A DNA stretch of 64,000 nt from Haliscomenobacter sp. (GTDB taxonomy: Bacteria > Bacteroidota > Bacteroidia > Chitinophagales > Saprospiraceae). Position 1 is the stretch's first letter; each line of letters starts with the position of its first letter. The notes beneath the pieces were generated by a model, which was not told the DNA's origin, did not search any database, and worked only from the letters and a program-made list of their open reading frames with translations. The stretch is taken from NCBI GenBank assembly GCA_016713275.1, contig JADJPL010000010.1, positions 124,001 through 188,000 of the forward strand, written 5' to 3'. Both the position numbers and the translations under genes were made by a program. Positions 54,657 through 62,431 of the stretch are shown one piece after another.

Positions 54657-54664
54657 TATCTTTG
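54657..54664 (+). promoter_or_regulatory. Bacteroidota -7 box (TATCTTTG) for coaD
   Basis: TATCTTTG, 24 bp before the coaD ATG at 54689. The only nearby TTG is 12 bp upstream, too close for a standard -33. Confidence 0.5.
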
Positions 54665-54688
54665 GCGCTTAACCCAAATTCAGGGCTA

Positions 54689-55162
54689 ATGACGAAAATT
54701 GCCGTCTTCCCCGGCTCCTTTGATCCAATCACCGTCGGCCACGTCGACCTGGTGGAACGCGCGCTCCCTCTTTTTGACAAGGTGGTCATCGCCGTGGGGT
54801 TGAACAGCCAGAAACAATCGCTCTATAGTCTGGAACAACGGCTCGACTGGCTTGCTCAGGTGTTCGCCAACGAGCCTAAAGTGGAGACCGGTTATTTTCA
54901 AAACCTGACCGCCCATTATTGCCAAACGATTGGCGCAAAATACCTGCTGCGTGGATTGAGAAACGCATCGGATTTTGACTACGAAAAAACAATCTCCCAG
55001 TTGAATAACATCATTGGGAGCGGCTTTGAAACTATTTTTCTAATTAGTCAGCCGGGGTATTCGCATATCAGTTCGACCATCGTCCGCGAAATCATTAAAG
55101 GAGGAGGGGATGCAAGCCCTTTTCTGCCTCCCCAGGTGCGGATCAAGCCGATGGAGTTTTAA
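54689..55162 (+). CDS. coaD: Phosphopantetheine adenylyltransferase
   Basis: 157 aa, normal length. Joins ATP and 4'-phosphopantetheine to make dephospho-CoA. Motifs: VFPGSFDPITVGHVDLVERA with the nucleotidyl-transferase TxGH (about residues 7-25), LRGLRNASDFDYEKTISQLN (about 88-108) and the C-terminal SHISSTIVREI (about 128-138). The ATG at 54689 (MTKIAVFPG) is the family start. Confidence 0.96.
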   Translation: MTKIAVFPGSFDPITVGHVDLVERALPLFDKVVIAVGLNSQKQSLYSLEQRLDWLAQVFANEPKVETGYFQNLTAHYCQTIGAKYLLRGLRNASDFDYEKTISQLNNIIGSGFETIFLISQPGYSHISSTIVREIIKGGGDASPFLPPQVRIKPMEF

Positions 55163-55268
55163 GCGAGAAAAAACGCCATTTTTGCATAGAAAGATCATTC
55201 GTAAGGTCCTTGCCAAAGCGTATCTTCCGGGTGGTAATTTAATTTAACTCAAATAAAACCAGGTTCCA

Positions 55269-56900
55269 ATGTCAAATGCTATTTTTCAACTTCCCGCAAT
55301 AAAAAACGAGCCGGTGCTGCAATATGCCCCGGGCTCCCCGGAGCGCGCCACGCTGAAAGCCACGCTGCGCGAGTTAAAATCCAAGCAGCTGGACATACCC
55401 ATGTTTATCGGCGATAAGCGGATCTTCGAGGGGGAACGCGTAGCGATCAGACCTCCGCATGAACTCAGCCATATCCTCGGGTATCATACCAGGGCGACGG
55501 CGGAGCATGTTCAAATGGCTATCGACGCCGCGTTAAAAGCCAAACCGGCCTGGGAAAACATGCCCTGGCAAGACCGAGCCGCTATTTTTCTGAAAGCGGC
55601 CGATTTGCTTGGCGGCCCTTACCGCGCCAAAATGAATGCAGCCACTATGCTGTGCCAGTCCAAAAACGTATTCCAGGCAGAGATCGACTGCGTGGCGGAG
55701 TTGTGCGATTTTTACCGCTTCAATGCGCTGTTCATGACGGAGATTTACCAGCAACAGCCGCTTAGCGCCGCCTTGACCTGGAACCGGATGGAATACCGTC
55801 CATTGGAAGGATTTATCTTTGCCTTGACGCCATTTAATTTCACCTCGATTGCAGGCAACCTGCCTGCGGCCCCGGCGATCGTGGGCAACACCGTGGTTTG
55901 GAAACCTGCTGAAAACCAGATTTATTCAGCTGCCGTAATTATGGAAGTGCTTCTGGAGGCCGGGTTGCCCGAGGGCGTGATCAATCTGGTATATGTAAGC
56001 GGCCCGCTGGCCGGACAAGTCATCTTTGAACATCCAGATTTTGCGGGGCTGCATTTCACCGGCAGCACGGGCACGTTCCAGCATTTGTACAGCACCATCG
56101 CCAAAAACCTGCCCAAGTACAAAGGGTATCCCCGGATTGTAGGGGAAACCGGCGGGAAGGATTTTGTAATCGCCCACCCAAGCGCCGACGTTCAGGCCCT
56201 GGTTACGGCCCTTGCCCGAGGCGCGTTCGAATACCAGGGGCAAAAATGTTCTGCTGCAAGCCGGGCGTATATTCCCAGTAGCCTTTGGCCCCAGGTAAAA
56301 CAGGACCTGTCTGCCACCTTGAGTACCTTCAAGGTCGGTTCGCCGGAGGATTTCAGGAATTTTTTCAATGCCGTCATCGATGAAAAGGCGTTTGATAAAA
56401 TCACCTCCTATATCGCCGCAGCGAAAGAGGACAAAGAAGTGGAGATTATCTCCGGCGGGAAGTATGATAAAACCCACGGGTATTTTATCGACCCCACGGT
56501 GATTCTGACCACTAACCCCAAGCACGTTCTCATGGAAGAAGAGCTTTTCGGACCGGTCCTGACCGTTTATGTTTACGAGGACGAACACTATCAGGAAACG
56601 TTGAACCTGTTGAACGAAACCTCTCCTTTTGGCCTCACCGGCGCGGTTTTTGCTAAAGACCGGAAAGCAATCATCGAAGCTGAACAAACCTTGAGGCACG
56701 CTGCGGGTAACTTCTATATTAACGACAAACCGACCGGCGCGGTGGTAGGCCAACAGCCGTTTGGAGGCGCTCGCGCGTCCGGCACCAACGATAAGGCAGG
56801 CTCGGTTTGGAATATCCTGCGGTGGGTTTCCCCGCGGTCGATTAAAGAGAACTTCAATCCGCCCACCGATTACCGGTACCCGTTTATGGCGGAAGAATAA
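55269..56900 (+). CDS. pruA: L-glutamate gamma-semialdehyde (1-pyrroline-5-carboxylate) dehydrogenase
   Basis: 543 aa. Oxidises glutamate-gamma-semialdehyde to glutamate with NAD+ in proline breakdown. Aldehyde-dehydrogenase motifs: LTPFNFTSIAGNLPAAPAI, NTVVWKPAENQ, FTGSTGTFQHL, GETGGKDFVIAH with the catalytic Glu (about residue 297), and FEYQGQKCSAASR with the catalytic Cys (about 331). Length and N-terminal FIGDKRIFEGERVAIRPPHELSHILG fit the monofunctional mitochondrial-type enzyme rather than PutA. Single gene, convergent with a NUDIX gene across a hairpin repeat. Confidence 0.96.
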   Translation: MSNAIFQLPAIKNEPVLQYAPGSPERATLKATLRELKSKQLDIPMFIGDKRIFEGERVAIRPPHELSHILGYHTRATAEHVQMAIDAALKAKPAWENMPWQDRAAIFLKAADLLGGPYRAKMNAATMLCQSKNVFQAEIDCVAELCDFYRFNALFMTEIYQQQPLSAALTWNRMEYRPLEGFIFALTPFNFTSIAGNLPAAPAIVGNTVVWKPAENQIYSAAVIMEVLLEAGLPEGVINLVYVSGPLAGQVIFEHPDFAGLHFTGSTGTFQHLYSTIAKNLPKYKGYPRIVGETGGKDFVIAHPSADVQALVTALARGAFEYQGQKCSAASRAYIPSSLWPQVKQDLSATLSTFKVGSPEDFRNFFNAVIDEKAFDKITSYIAAAKEDKEVEIISGGKYDKTHGYFIDPTVILTTNPKHVLMEEELFGPVLTVYVYEDEHYQETLNLLNETSPFGLTGAVFAKDRKAIIEAEQTLRHAAGNFYINDKPTGAVVGQQPFGGARASGTNDKAGSVWNILRWVSPRSIKENFNPPTDYRYPFMAEE

Positions 56901-56912
56901 GGTGGAGGAGAA

Positions 56913-56978
56913 TAGACGTTAGACGTTAGAAGTTAGACGTTAGCATTTGAACGTCTAGCGTCCAGCGTCTAGCGCCTA
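56913..56978. repeat. TAGACGT word hairpin between convergent genes
   Basis: The left arm repeats TAGACGT/TAGAAGT words (56913-56943). The right arm (56951-56977) repeats CGTCTAGCGTC words. They pair over about 25-30 bases with several G-T pairs. The stop codon and last codons of the convergent NUDIX gene (56969) lie inside the right arm; the pruA stop codon is about 12 bp to the left. Probable bidirectional terminator of the same kind as the other word repeats. Confidence 0.82.
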
Positions 56979-57541
56979 TCCTTTGCCATCATCAGCCCCA
57001 TAATGGAGAGCGAATCGGTTATTTCGCCTGAATACACCATTTGAAGCGCTTCCTCCAGAGGGAGCCTTAGCTGTAATTCTTCGGTTTCCTCCGGGTCGGG
57101 AGGACCTTCGGTGAGGTTTTGCGCCAGGTAGATTACCCCCAGTTCATCGGTTACGGAATTCGAGATGGCGGTATCCAATAGCTTCGTCCAATGGGAAGCC
57201 ACCAGGCCGGTTTCCTCCCTCAATTCTCGTTGGGCTGCTTCGAGGGGATCGGCGCCGGCAGGGCAACCTCCTTCGGGGATTTCCCAGCTGTAGCGATTCA
57301 ATGCATACCGGTATTGTCCTACCAGCCAGGTGTTGCCATTTTCGTCGATCGGTACGATCCCTACAGCGAGGTTCTTAAAGTGAACCACCCCGTAAATACC
57401 CGGGCGGCCCATCGGGTTAAGCACCTCCCGGTGCGTGATGCGTATCCAGGGGTTTTCATAGACTTCCGCGACGGAAAGCGTAGTCCAGGGATTTTTGTCT
57501 GTTGTTGAATCCAATAGCGACCTATTTAAAAAGGTATTCAC
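56969..57541 (-). CDS. NUDIX hydrolase, ADP-ribose pyrophosphatase-like
   Basis: 190 aa, apparent GTG start at 57541. The NUDIX box GGCPAGADPLEAAQRELREETGL is at about residues 92-114, matching GX5EX7REUXEEXGU. The N-terminal ENPWIRITHREVLNPMGRPGIYGVVHF and GQYRYALNRYSWEIPEGG are typical of the ADP-ribose/GDP-mannose hydrolase (NudF/NudK) group. The product would be AMP plus ribose-5-phosphate; substrate choice is inferred. The C-terminal residues AKDRR are read from the hairpin repeat. Confidence 0.9.
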   Translation of the reverse strand: MNTFLNRSLLDSTTDKNPWTTLSVAEVYENPWIRITHREVLNPMGRPGIYGVVHFKNLAVGIVPIDENGNTWLVGQYRYALNRYSWEIPEGGCPAGADPLEAAQRELREETGLVASHWTKLLDTAISNSVTDELGVIYLAQNLTEGPPDPEETEELQLRLPLEEALQMVYSGEITDSLSIMGLMMAKDRR

Positions 57542-57590
57542 CTAACCACACACCCACCAACCACTAACCACCACTAAACCTCCAACCTCC
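57542..57590. repeat. Short CCACTAACCA word run
   Basis: About 50 bp of CCACTAACCA/CCACCAACC words between the NUDIX start and the sugar-kinase stop codon (which it overlaps). No inverted partner. Likely a small relative in style of the other word repeats. Confidence 0.5.
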
Positions 57591-58593
57591 CGCTGATATC
57601 CCCAGCCAAAATTTTTTCAACTTCCCCCAGGCTGGCCAAATTGGCATCACCGGGAATGGTGTGCTTGTAACAGGATGCAGCCACTGCGAAATTGAGCGCC
57701 TTTTGCCTGTCTGTTTTGAAATGAAGCAGCCCGTAGATGAGTCCGCCCATAAAGCTATCGCCGCCTCCGATGCGGTCCACGATATGGGTGATTTGGTAGG
57801 TTTGGGATTGATAAAGCTGTTGGCCGTCGAACAGCAACCCGGAGTAACTGTTGTGAGACGCGCTGATCGACCCCCTTAGCGAAGTGGCTAGCATCCGGCA
57901 TTGCGGGAATAGTTCGGTAAATAGGGGAGCGACGGTTCGGTACCGTTCGGCAGGAGGCGCGGAAGGGTTGCCGGTCAGTCCAAAATGCGTTTCGGCGTCC
58001 TCAAGGGAACACAATGCAACGTGGGACCCACGGAGGAGCGGGGTCATCACTTCGGCAAAGGGTTTCCCATAGTTCCAGAGATTTTTGCGGTAATTGAGGT
58101 CAACCGATACCGTAAGACCCATTTGGTTGGCCGTGTCGATGGCCTCGCGGCAAGCTGCTGCTGTGCCTTCCGACAAAGCAGGCGTAATGCCGGTCCAGTG
58201 AAACCAATCGGCGCCCTGGAATACCTCCTTCCAGTTGATCATGCCCGGTTTCAAGGTGGCCATCCCGGAATGCGCCCGGTCGTAGACGACCTTGCTTCCC
58301 CGGTTTACGGCGCCCGTTTCCAGAAAGTAAATGCCTAAACGATCCCCTTGCCGTAAAATGTGCTGGATGCCGAGCCTTCGTTTTTTCAATTCTCCAACAG
58401 CGGCATCACCCATTTCATTAGCAGGGACGCGGGAAACGAATTCGACAGGCATGCCCAGGGTAGCGAGAGAAACGGCAATATTACTTTCTCCGCCGCCGAA
58501 ATTGATTTCAAGAGCGGAGGTTTCCGAAAACCTCCGGTTGCCGGGCGGACTTAGCCGGAGCATGATTTCGCCGAAGGTGACTACCTTTTGCAT
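57574..58593 (-). CDS. kdgK: PfkB-family sugar kinase, 2-keto-3-deoxygluconate kinase-like
   Basis: 339 aa from the ATG at 58593 (MQKVVTFGEIMLRLSPPG). Longer frames from 58641 or nearby would be read from the inserted TIR element and are rejected. PfkB motifs: FGGGESNIAVSLATLGM (about residues 28-44), DLNYRKNLW (about 177) and the anion-hole motif RIGGGDSFMGGLIYGL with catalytic Asp (about 275). FGEIMLRLSP and VSVDLNYRKNLW are typical of KdgK, which makes KDPG. Other hexulose or ribokinase-like substrates cannot be excluded. No other KDG-pathway genes are adjacent. Confidence 0.8.
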   Translation of the reverse strand: MQKVVTFGEIMLRLSPPGNRRFSETSALEINFGGGESNIAVSLATLGMPVEFVSRVPANEMGDAAVGELKKRRLGIQHILRQGDRLGIYFLETGAVNRGSKVVYDRAHSGMATLKPGMINWKEVFQGADWFHWTGITPALSEGTAAACREAIDTANQMGLTVSVDLNYRKNLWNYGKPFAEVMTPLLRGSHVALCSLEDAETHFGLTGNPSAPPAERYRTVAPLFTELFPQCRMLATSLRGSISASHNSYSGLLFDGQQLYQSQTYQITHIVDRIGGGDSFMGGLIYGLLHFKTDRQKALNFAVAASCYKHTIPGDANLASLGEVEKILAGDISGRLEV

Positions 58594-58620
58594 AGGGAAT
58601 TCGTTCTGTTCGTCAAAGCC

Positions 58621-58712
58621 CATACTACTGGACATTTTCATTTTCCTGGCGCCCAGACCTTCCAGGTTTGCGAAACCTGGAAGGTCTCGATCCCAAAATG
58701 TCCAGTAGTATG
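58621..58712. mobile_element. 92-bp MITE with 18-bp TIRs and 9-bp target duplication
   Basis: Perfect terminal inverted repeats CATACTACTGGACATTTT (58621-58638) and its inverse (58695-58712) are flanked by identical 9-bp direct repeats GTCAAAGCC at 58612-58620 and 58713-58721. Inside is a second palindrome with 15-bp arms (58655-58669 and 58673-58687, AGACCTTCCAGGTTT) around GCG. No coding capacity. Inserted about 28 bp upstream of the kdgK ATG, in the divergent gap to the 58852 gene. Confidence 0.9.
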
Positions 58713-58851
58713 GTCAAAGCCTTAATTCAGGGGGAAGTTCCAAAAAAAAGGATTACGATCCAATGATTCCCCGGTTTTTATAGACCTTTTGGGCCAGGCC
58801 CTCCTGTCGTCCATTAAAATTCATTTATCTTGCTTAAAATACCTGCACGCC

Positions 58852-59412
58852 ATGAGCTTTTGGGATCTGTTCAAAAAGGGGGCCTCTGGCCCCGGGTTTC
58901 TTATTAGTGATCTGGTATGGGTCACAGAGGAAGCCAAACAAACCGGTTTTGTTAATCTCATCCGGCAGCACCCTCAGGCGCTGGTGCTTGTTTGGTTTGA
59001 CCGGACCGAAGAAACTTTCAGGAGCTGCTGCTTTGGGGAACAACTCCCGGAAGTTGCTATTCAACGGGCCGCATGACCTCTTCCGAAGAGGTGGAGGGAA
59101 AACGGTTATTTTCCTGGAGCATTATCCGTTATTGAGCCGGGAAACCACCCTGACCAAAGGATGGAAGCCAGCTCAGGCGCTATTTTTGACCGCGCTGGAC
59201 GAACCCTTGTTCTCCCGTTTTGGAGGAGATCGCCTGGTAAATCTCGTTCAACAATTGGGTTTGGAGGAAACGGAAAACCTAGAACATCCAATGATTACCA
59301 AATCTATAGCCCGGGCGCAGCGCAAACTGGACGAAAAACTCAAGGAGGAGACCTCCTGGCGGAAAGCCAGGAAGAGTGGTTTCAAAAGCTGGAACAACGG
59401 CATGGAGGATGA
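58852..59412 (+). CDS. Conserved protein of unknown function (probably three frameshifts)
   Basis: About 187 aa if corrected. It starts MSFWDLFKKGASGPGFLISDLVWVTEEAKQTGF, then LIRQHPQALVLVWFDRTEETF. The middle likely reads QLPEVAIQRAA then MTSSEEVEGKTVIFLEHYPLLSRETTL in other phases (two missing bases near 59081 and 59104). The C-terminus is LDEPLFSRFGGDRLVNLVQQLGL then IARAQRKLDEKLK. After about 59350 either EEWFQKLEQRHGG (stop at 59412) or KSWNNGMEDDRF (stop at 59422) closes it; the first is more protein-like. No known domain. Cytosolic by lack of signal or membrane segment. The reconstruction is by eye and uncertain. Confidence 0.55.
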
Positions 59413-59502
59413 TCGTTTTTAATAATTATTTCACCTCAAATCGGCATTGACTTAACATTGGGCATCTAGCTTTGAAGGCTGTGTTTTTCAAAATGCTGGA
59501 TT

Positions 59503-60597
59503 ATGATTGCCCGTTTTGGTATGCTCTTATTTTTTATTGCTGCGACTGTTTTTTCTTGCCGGAAAAAAGAAATGCCCAATTCGTTTGTCACCATCGTAGC
59601 CGATGTGGAAACCGAACCGGTTCGGGAGGCAGTTGATCAGGATGCGGCGGACGATCCGGCGATCTGGGTCCACCCGCTGGATTCGTCTCAATCCCTGGTT
59701 TATGGAACCGTAAAAGGATTTGGCATCGAGGCGTACGACCTGGCGGGAAAACGGAAATTTAGCTACCCCATTGGGAATCCCAATAACATAGACGTAGCCT
59801 ACGGGTTTGTCCTTTCGGAGGGAAGAGCCGTAGATTTAGTCGGTTGTTCGGAGCGCGAAAAAGAACGAAATCCGGCTTTTTTCCATTGATTCGACCGACG
59901 GCGCCCTGAAGCCAGTTGAACGCCAGGCGATCAAATCCAGTGTAGATGAAATCTACGGGTTTTGCTTTTTCCGCAGCCGCCAATCCGGAAGCTTGTATGC
60001 CTTTGCTAACGGAAAGAATGGGGTCGTCGAACAATGGCTACTTAAGCCGGAAGCGGGAGGCAAAATAAGCGCCAAAATGGTCCGGACGCTTCGGGTATCC
60101 ACCCAACCGGAGGGCATGGTCGCTGATGAAGCTCGGGGCCTTTTATACGTCGGGGAGGAAGATAAGGGGATCTGGCGTTTTCAGGCGGAGCCCACTGCGC
60201 CTTCCTCCGGAACCCTTCTGAAAAATAGCGGCCTGGACAATCCCCGGATTTCTTTTGACGTAGAAGGACTTTGCCTTTTTCCGCTATCTGATACCACAGG
60301 ATATCTCCTGGCCTCAAGCCAGGGGAATTTCACCTTTGCCGTGTTCGAACGCCAAGGCGCTAACCGTTATCTGGGGAGCTTTAAAATAGGGGATGGCCCC
60401 CACTCCGATGGCGTAGGAGAAACCGACGGACTAGAGGTAAGCCCCCGGAATTTTGGAGGCCCTTTTTCCAGTGGAATGCTGGTCACTCAAGATGGCGAAA
60501 ATACCAACCAATCCAAAAGCCTGCTCCTCAAAATTTTAAATACATTTCCTGGGATCGGGTAAGGGAAGCGATCGGTCAGTTTAGCCCTATCCGGTAG
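59503..60597 (+). CDS. Beta-propeller phytase (3-phytase) lipoprotein (two frameshifts)
   Basis: About 364 aa after correction. The signal peptide ends in a lipobox (ATVFSC). Propeller motifs typical of BPP phytase: DQDAADDPAIWVHPLDSSQSLVYGTVKGFGIEAYDL (about residues 46-82), GNPNNIDVAYGF, YAFANGKNGVVEQWLL, QPEGMVADEARGLLYVGEEDKGIW, and DVEGLCLFPLSDTTGYLLASSQG. The frame shifts near 59868 (one extra A), continuing NEIRLFSIDSTDGAL. It shifts again near 60523 (one missing base), continuing APQNFKYISWDRVREAI to 60597. Calcium-dependent release of phosphate from phytate. Followed by a T9SS-exported protein and a TonB receptor. Confidence 0.9.
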
Positions 60598-60698
60598 CGT
60601 GTATCTCAATTAACAATTTATTCATTTATAGGATACCTTGAAGTAATCTGACCGGGATACTTTCATCGGAAGTTTTTTTTGAATTAAATCATTAGCCG

Positions 60699-62333
60699 AT
60701 GAAACGGATTTTTACCCTTTCTGTTATTGCTTTTTTTGCGCTTTCTTCCTTTTCCCTGACGGGGCAGAGCCTTAAGTTCCAGCGCCGGATACTGGTGACG
60801 GATACCATAACGGACAATGCCGCTAAAATTGCTGTTTCTTCCGACGACGCCGAACAGGAAAACCAGGAAATCGACGCTTTATACGACGACGATATCGACG
60901 CCGGTTGGGAAGGCGCCCCGGAAGACCGGAACATCCTCACTGCCGGCATGCGCTTCCGCCTGATTGCTATCCCTAAGGGCGCCCGAATTGATTCTGCTTT
61001 CGTGATCGTTTATTCCCACGAAGGAAAATCCAAGGACGATGTGGCTAAAATTACCATTGTCGGTGATGCCAACGACAATGCGCCGACCTTTACAGAGGAT
61101 TCGCTGATTGACAAGCGGGCAAAGACCGCCGCTTCGGTGCTTTGGGAGGTCAAGGAGGAATGGAAACTATGGCAGCCTTACCGCACTCCGGATCTGAAGG
61201 CGGTTGTTCAGGAAATTGTCGACCGTCCGGGTTGGGAAGCAGGAAATGCCCTGGCTTTGGTTTTTCTGGGCCAAGACCAAGGCCCCAGCGAGGTGGAAAA
61301 CGCCCGGGAGTGGGAATCGTTTGAGAATATTGCCGATCCAAGCGACGGCGGCGATGGGCAGAATCACCCGGAAAGAAGGCCGGAATTGGTTATCTATTAT
61401 TCGGTAAGCGGCGCCAAATTTGAAATGCCGATTCAGGTGACGGATACGATAACCGATAATGCCGCTAAAATTGCGGTTTCTTCCGACGATGCCGAACAGG
61501 AAAACCAAGAAATTGACGCCTTGTACGATGATGATATCGATGCAGGCTGGGAAGGCGCCCCCGAAGATCGCAACATTCTAACCGCGGGTATTCGGTTCCG
61601 GAATATCGATATTCCCAAAGGAGCCGTTATCGATTCTGCCTATGTGGTCGTTTTTTCCCATGAAGGGAAATCCAAAGACGATGTGGCTAAAATCACCATC
61701 GTGGGGGACGCCAACGACAATGCGCCGACTTTTACGGAGGATTCGCTGATTGACAAGCGGGCAAAGACCGCCGCGTCGGTGCTTTGGGAGGTGAAGGAAG
61801 AGTGGAAACTCTGGCAGCCCTACCGCACTCCGGACCTGAAGGCGGTTGTTCAGGAAATTATCGACCGTCCGGGTTGGACGGCTGGAAATGCCCTGGCTTT
61901 GGTATTCCTTGGTCAGGATCAAGGCCCCAGCGAGGTGGAAAATGCCCGGGAGTGGGAATCGTTTGAAAATATCGCCGATCCCAGCGACGGCGGCGACGGG
62001 CAGAACCATCCGGAAAGGAGGCCCCGTTTGGTCATCCATTATTCTTCCCCTTCCAAAGTGACTGGAACCCGCTCGGTTTTGGCCCAGGAAGTTGGCGCCT
62101 TGAAGATTTTTCCCAATCCGGTTGCAGAAGGATCTGTAATGGTGGAGATGGGGAACGAAGAGCCCGCCTTGATTCGCATGTTTAACTCTAACGGCCAACT
62201 GGTGCGCACGTTGAAAACGGACGGAGGAAAAACGGTCGCGTTCTCTTTTGGCAATCAACCCGCCGGTTTGTACTACCTCCAGGCCAGTCAAGCTCAAAAA
62301 TGGTATATCCAAAAACTGGTAATTGAAAACTAA
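60699..62333 (+). CDS. T9SS-exported protein with two near-identical ~214-residue modules
   Basis: 544 aa. A signal peptide ends near SFSLTG-QSL. Two modules follow, about residues 33-246 and 247-455. Each reads VTDTITDNAAKIAVSSDDAEQ near its start, then FR.I.IPKGA.IDSA, then a long conserved block, and ends with HPERRPxLVIxY. The IPKGA.I.SA ... RTPDL..VVQEIVDRPGW..GNAL pattern resembles carbohydrate-binding DNRLRE-like modules of secreted phosphatases and lectins. The C-terminal ~75 residues (LKIFPNPVAEG ... QKWYIQKLVIEN) are a type A T9SS sorting domain, so it should be exported through T9SS. Acidic DDD stretches suggest calcium binding. Exact ligand unknown. Confidence 0.88.
   Translation: MKRIFTLSVIAFFALSSFSLTGQSLKFQRRILVTDTITDNAAKIAVSSDDAEQENQEIDALYDDDIDAGWEGAPEDRNILTAGMRFRLIAIPKGARIDSAFVIVYSHEGKSKDDVAKITIVGDANDNAPTFTEDSLIDKRAKTAASVLWEVKEEWKLWQPYRTPDLKAVVQEIVDRPGWEAGNALALVFLGQDQGPSEVENAREWESFENIADPSDGGDGQNHPERRPELVIYYSVSGAKFEMPIQVTDTITDNAAKIAVSSDDAEQENQEIDALYDDDIDAGWEGAPEDRNILTAGIRFRNIDIPKGAVIDSAYVVVFSHEGKSKDDVAKITIVGDANDNAPTFTEDSLIDKRAKTAASVLWEVKEEWKLWQPYRTPDLKAVVQEIIDRPGWTAGNALALVFLGQDQGPSEVENAREWESFENIADPSDGGDGQNHPERRPRLVIHYSSPSKVTGTRSVLAQEVGALKIFPNPVAEGSVMVEMGNEEPALIRMFNSNGQLVRTLKTDGGKTVAFSFGNQPAGLYYLQASQAQKWYIQKLVIEN
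60795..62040 (+). repeat. 642-bp tandem in-gene duplication (two units)
   Basis: Unit 1 starts at 60795 and unit 2 at 61437, an exact 642-bp (214-codon) offset. Long stretches are identical between units apart from scattered, mostly synonymous changes. The second unit stops before the sorting domain. Confidence 0.9.
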
Positions 62334-62342
62334 CTAATTTAT

Positions 62343-62420
62343 GGGCTGCCGCTGCGGTGGGGTAGAAGCGGGGTGTTGCCTTTCTGCTGCACAATCGCTA
62401 CGGCAGCCCTTGGTTTTTTT
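62343..62420 (+). terminator. Hairpin with T-run upstream of the TonB receptor
   Basis: Arms GGGCTGCCG (62343-62351) and CGGCAGCCC (62401-62409) with a 49-nt loop, followed by TTGG and seven T's. It ends the 60699 gene; it could also be an attenuator in the leader of the TonB receptor gene, whose ATG is 11 bp after the T-run. Confidence 0.6.
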
Positions 62421-62431
62421 AACCTGAACGT

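Noticed and set aside
58593..58641. Longer N-terminus for the sugar kinase
   Set aside because: The extra residues would be translated from the inserted TIR element; the ATG at 58593 matches the family.
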